In this document: positions 61,334 through 64,000 of the stretch, in pieces | How the letters are laid out: each line of letters starts with the position of its first letter | Numbering within the stretch: the stretch's first letter is position 1 | Assembly: GCA_963788935.1 (NCBI GenBank) | Contig: CAWBIM010000003.1 | Location: 186,001-250,000, forward strand | Source of the DNA: JAOPZW01 sp963788935 | GTDB lineage: Bacteria; Actinomycetota; Thermoleophilia; Solirubrobacterales; Solirubrobacteraceae | Direction: 5' to 3' | DNA length: 64,000 nucleotides | Program-made: the position numbers and the translations under genes | The notes under the pieces: model-generated | Seen by the model: only the letters and a program-made list of their open reading frames with translations | Databases searched by the model: none | Told to the model about the DNA's origin: nothing

Positions 61334-62092
61334 TCACGCGGGCTGCGCGATGACCACGGGATCGCGCGTCGGGGCGGCGCTCCCGCCGTTCGGCTCGTCG
61401 GTCACGAGGACCTGCTCGACCCCGTCGACGCCGCCCGGCACCTCGACCGTCGCGCGGCCGCCGCGGACGTCGAACAGCGCGTCCGTCGGCTCGGGGGCGG
61501 TGCGGCCCGGGCGCTTGATCCAGACCTGGTAGACGCGGCCGCGAGGCGGCGAGGGGAAGTCGCGGACGCTGAGCGTCGCCCGTTCGCCCTCGACCGTGAG
61601 CGCCGCGCGCGCGGCCGGGTCGGTGGGCAGCGCGACGCTGGCCTGGACGGTCCGCTCCGACGGCCCGCCGCCCGCGACGAGCACGCCGCCCGCGACGCCG
61701 AGCGCGATGAGCACGGCCGCGGCGAACGCCGCCGGCACCGGGCGCAGCGCGAGCAGCGGACGCCGCCACCAGGGGCGCTCGCGGCCCGCGTCCGGGCGGG
61801 CCGGCCGCGCCGGCTCCTCGACGGGCGCCGCGACCGTGTCGGCTTCCGGTCCGGCGGCCTCGAGCACGTCGGCCTCGGCCCGCACGGCGGACATGATCCG
61901 CAGCTTCAGCTCCGGCGGCGGCGCCACCTGGTCGGCCACGAGCGGCAGCGTGTCGGCCACGATCTGCAACTCGGCCACCTCGCGGCGGCAGACGGCGCAC
62001 CCGGGCAGGTGCGCCGCGAAGCGCTCGGCCTCCGCCCGAGGCAGGGCGCCGAGCACCCAGGCGCCGACGTCCTCGACGTGCCCGCAGCTCAT
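61334..62092 (-). CDS. Anti-sigma factor (RskA-like, zf-HC2)
   Basis: A 252-aa anti-sigma factor: N-terminal ZAS domain (HLPGCAVCRREV, the HxxxCxxC motif), one TM segment (AAFAAAVLIALGVAGGVLVAG) and an extracytoplasmic RskA-type domain (VYQVWIKRPG). It should sequester the sigma factor encoded just upstream, whose stop overlaps its start (ATGA). ATG 62092. Confidence 0.9.
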   Translation of the reverse strand: MSCGHVEDVGAWVLGALPRAEAERFAAHLPGCAVCRREVAELQIVADTLPLVADQVAPPPELKLRIMSAVRAEADVLEAAGPEADTVAAPVEEPARPARPDAGRERPWWRRPLLALRPVPAAFAAAVLIALGVAGGVLVAGGGPSERTVQASVALPTDPAARAALTVEGERATLSVRDFPSPPRGRVYQVWIKRPGRTAPEPTDALFDVRGGRATVEVPGGVDGVEQVLVTDEPNGGSAAPTRDPVVIAQPA

Positions 62093-62661
62093 GCCGGCAG
62101 CTCCGCGAGGCCGTTGAGCTCGCCGCGCATCTTCTTCAGCCCGAGCCGCATCCGCCCCTTCACGGTGCCGATCGGCGTGTGGAGCATGTCCGCGATCTCG
62201 CTGTGGCTGAACCCGCCGAAGTACGCGAGCTCGATCACATGGCTCTGCTCGGCCGGCAGCGAGCGCAGCGCGGTGCGCACCTCGCGCGCCTCGTCGCGGC
62301 GGGCGACCTCGACGTCCGTGCGCTCGCCGGACTCGAAGCGCTCCTCGATGCCCTCGTCGCTCGCCCGGCGCCGGTCGTGGACCATCGAGCGCCGCAGCGC
62401 GTCGATCGCACGGTTGTGGACGATCCCGAGCACCCAGGTCCGGACGGAGCCGCGGTCGCGGTCGTAGCGGGCGCCCGAGCGCCACAGGCTCAGGAACGCC
62501 TCCTGGACGACGTCCTCGGCGACGTTGCGGGTGCCGGTCATCCGGTAGGCGAGCGAGAACGCCGCCGTCGCGTGCCGCTCGTAGACGACCTCGAACGCGA
62601 GCGTGTCGCCTCGCCGCACGAGTTGCATCAAGTCCTCGTCGGCGAGAGCGGAGAGCGACAT
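62089..62661 (-). CDS. ECF sigma factor (SigK/RpoE-like)
   Basis: A 190-aa ECF sigma factor with region 2 (AFEVVYERHATAAFSLAYRM, VVQEAFLSLWR) and region 4 (LPAEQSHVIELAYFGGFSHSEIADML, GTVKGRMRLGLKKMR). It directs polymerase to stress promoters and is controlled by the coupled anti-sigma factor. A near-standard start ATG 62661. Confidence 0.93.
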   Translation of the reverse strand: MSLSALADEDLMQLVRRGDTLAFEVVYERHATAAFSLAYRMTGTRNVAEDVVQEAFLSLWRSGARYDRDRGSVRTWVLGIVHNRAIDALRRSMVHDRRRASDEGIEERFESGERTDVEVARRDEAREVRTALRSLPAEQSHVIELAYFGGFSHSEIADMLHTPIGTVKGRMRLGLKKMRGELNGLAELPA

Positions 62662-62702
62662 CTACCGCGACCTTACGCCGCCGTGCCGCCCGCGGATCAC
62701 TC

Positions 62703-63020
62703 TCAGCGCCGCACGATGCGGCGCACCTCGACGGCGGCCGCGCGCACGTTGCGCTGCCGGCGATGCTGGTGGCGCCAGCCGAGCACGATCAGCCCCGCCC
62801 CCGCGGCGGTGCCGACCGCGATGGCCGCGACCGGGCGGACCCAGTTGCGCGGGTCGCGCATGGAGGACAGCTCCCAGCTCTCGAGCTCGTCGACCGCCAT
62901 CTCGGTCAGGCTCCAGAGCGTCATCTCGACGCGGTTGCCGAGATCGTCGGGCGGCTCGACGGGCGCGAGCGCCCGCCGGATGATGTCCTCGAAGTTGTCT
63001 CCCGCTGCCTGGTCGCTCAC
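62703..63020 (-). CDS. Small single-TM protein next to ECF sigma gene, possible anti-sigma
   Basis: A 105-aa protein with an acidic N-terminal helix (DNFEDIIRRALAPVEPPDDL), one TM segment (AAIAVGTAAGAGLIVLGW) and a basic tail. It begins 1 bp downstream of the ECF sigma gene stop and may serve as an anti-sigma or membrane tether. No zinc-finger motif is visible. Confidence 0.65.
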   Translation of the reverse strand: MSDQAAGDNFEDIIRRALAPVEPPDDLGNRVEMTLWSLTEMAVDELESWELSSMRDPRNWVRPVAAIAVGTAAGAGLIVLGWRHQHRRQRNVRAAAVEVRRIVRR

Positions 63021-63021
63021 C

Positions 63022-63552
63022 TCAGTGCCTCCCTGCCTGACGCACGTTCACGATCTCCTCGAGCTGCTTGATCGCCCGGTGGATCAACACCTTCGTCGCG
63101 CCGTCGCTTCGCCCCATGGCGCGGGCGATCTCCCGGTTGTCCATCCCCAGGGCGAACCGCATGATCAGCGCCTCCCGGCGATCCACCGGGAGCTCCTCGA
63201 TGCCCTCGAGGATCCGTGACAGCTCGTCCCTGCCCTCGACGAGGTCCTCCGTGGTGTGTACCGCTGAGAGCGTGGTCGTGTCCTCGATCGGCGTCTGCGG
63301 GCGCCGGGCCCGGTCGCGATACAGGTTCGCCGCCAGATTGTGGGCGATCCGGATGAGCCACGGTCGCAGTGGACGGCCGTCCGACTCGTCCACCGCACGC
63401 TCGAAGTGCCGGTAGGCCTGCAGGAACGTCTGCTCCGTGAGGTCCTCGGCGTCGTGGTGGTTGCCCACCCGGTAGTAGGAGTACGAGTAGACGTCCCGGA
63501 GGTGCGCCCGGTAGAGCTCCGAGAACGCGCGATCGAGCTCCTCCTTGTCCAC
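63022..63552 (-). CDS. ECF sigma factor
   Basis: A 176-aa ECF sigma factor: region 2 (ELYRAHLRDVYSYSYYRVGN, HHDAEDLTEQTFLQAYRHFE) and region 4 (LPVDRREALIMRFALGMDNREIARAM, ATKVLIHRAIKQLEEI). GTG 63552. Separate from the sigma/anti-sigma pair at 61.3-62.7 kb. Confidence 0.9.
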   Translation of the reverse strand: MDKEELDRAFSELYRAHLRDVYSYSYYRVGNHHDAEDLTEQTFLQAYRHFERAVDESDGRPLRPWLIRIAHNLAANLYRDRARRPQTPIEDTTTLSAVHTTEDLVEGRDELSRILEGIEELPVDRREALIMRFALGMDNREIARAMGRSDGATKVLIHRAIKQLEEIVNVRQAGRH

Positions 63553-63566
63553 GCATGGCAGCCTAC

Positions 63567-64000
63567 TCAGGCGGCGTGGGAACGCCGCGGCTGGTGGGTG
63601 GTCGGGGACCGTTGATCGGCCGCCGGGCCGGCGGCGCCCGCCGCGCTCCCGGCGAGCTCCACGGCGGCGACCTCGGTGGTCGTCGTCACGTCGAGGCCGG
63701 CGGCGCGCAGGACGGTCGCGAGCTGGGCGAGGAACGGCGCGTCGGCGGACGCGAGGACGACCGGCGCGCCCTCGGCGAGCGCGCCGTCGGCGCCCGGGCC
63801 GGCGAGGGACGCCACGGCCCGCGCGGCCACGTGGCCTGAGACGTACGCGCTCGGCAGCGTGCCGGCGGGCGGGACGAGGCCGCGCGCGAGGACGAGCACC
63901 CCGGCGCGCGCCGGGATGCGCCCGCCGTGCGCGGCGACGGCACCGGGCAGGTCGTGGGGCGGGACGGCGAACACGACGAGGTCGTGGAGCCCGAGCTCGA
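63567..64000 (-). CDS. GpsA-like NAD(P)-binding fragment, 5' end outside window
   Basis: The frame enters from the right edge (ELGLHDLVVFAVPP), reads as the central part of a glycerol-3-phosphate dehydrogenase-type Rossmann domain (YVSGHVAARAVASLAGPGAD; VVLASADAPF; TEVAAVELAGSAAGAAG) and then stops at 63567 after a short basic tail. The C-terminal helical domain that carries the catalytic Lys in normal GpsA is missing. It may be a truncated paralogue, a pseudogene or a diverged short form; the missing N terminus prevents a firm call. Confidence 0.55.
   Translation of the reverse strand, partial: ELGLHDLVVFAVPPHDLPGAVAAHGGRIPARAGVLVLARGLVPPAGTLPSAYVSGHVAARAVASLAGPGADGALAEGAPVVLASADAPFLAQLATVLRAAGLDVTTTTEVAAVELAGSAAGAAGPAADQRSPTTHQPRRSHAA

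Overview
The window is very GC-rich DNA with densely packed genes, GTG/TTG starts, several apparently leaderless promoters and many acyl-CoA dehydrogenases, IclR/GntR/MarR regulators and ECF sigma factors. With PspA/PspAA/PspAB/HtpX, a c-di-AMP riboswitch in front of an NlpC/P60 hydrolase, DUF1707, MYG1 and a CGNR zinc-finger protein, it suggests a deep-branching actinobacterium, most likely Thermoleophilia/Solirubrobacterales (inferred from gene content only). No tRNA, rRNA, insertion sequence, prophage or CRISPR array was seen; it reads as chromosomal core and catabolic DNA.

Layout. 1-12 kb: HerA-like ATPase fragment, broken LysR gene, NAD-binding reductase, M23 envelope peptidase, htpX-pspAB, BBE-type oxidase, MarR, LtrA, broken amidase, MYG1. 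12-26 kb: a catabolic/transport block centred on a GntR regulator. To its left runs a coupled chain (DppB-DppC-DppDF ABC transporter, D-2-hydroxyacid dehydrogenase, choline-sulfatase-like sulfatase). To its right, divergently, lie an SDR, an ADP-forming acyl-CoA synthetase and an enoyl-CoA hydratase. TTGTCGACAA-type palindromes sit at both promoters. A GDPD and a Tat-exported peptide-type binding protein follow. 26-38 kb: acyl-CoA dehydrogenases, IclR, CGNR protein, cupin, pspA-pspAA, thioesterase, riboswitch-controlled NlpC/P60 protein, cell-wall-binding lipoprotein. 37.5-43.5 kb: C5-epimerase-like protein, xseA-xseB, enolase-superfamily protein, USP, APC permease. 43.5-47.5 kb: an unusual cell-surface locus (structured leader, Thr-rich surface protein, peptidoglycan-binding/degenerate serine-recombinase fusion, and a 0.9-kb noncoding array of about ten covarying hairpins). 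47.5-64 kb: HpaB-like hydroxylase, YcaQ-like protein, PRC barrel, methylcrotonyl-CoA carboxylase pair, sugar-type binding protein, thiolase, GST, CNNM/CBS protein, B12-binding-type protein, rhomboid, ECF sigma/anti-sigma modules and a truncated gpsA-like gene.

Two points matter most. First, the hairpin array at about 46.66-47.53 kb: stems change sequence but keep pairing, and nine of ten apical loops carry ANGGA, the layout of CsrB/RsmZ sponge RNAs. It is the best candidate for something undescribed. Second, at least seven otherwise normal genes are broken by a shift that is repaired by restoring one CG dinucleotide, usually in a CGCG-type tract. This may be consensus error rather than biology, so these pseudogene calls are provisional.
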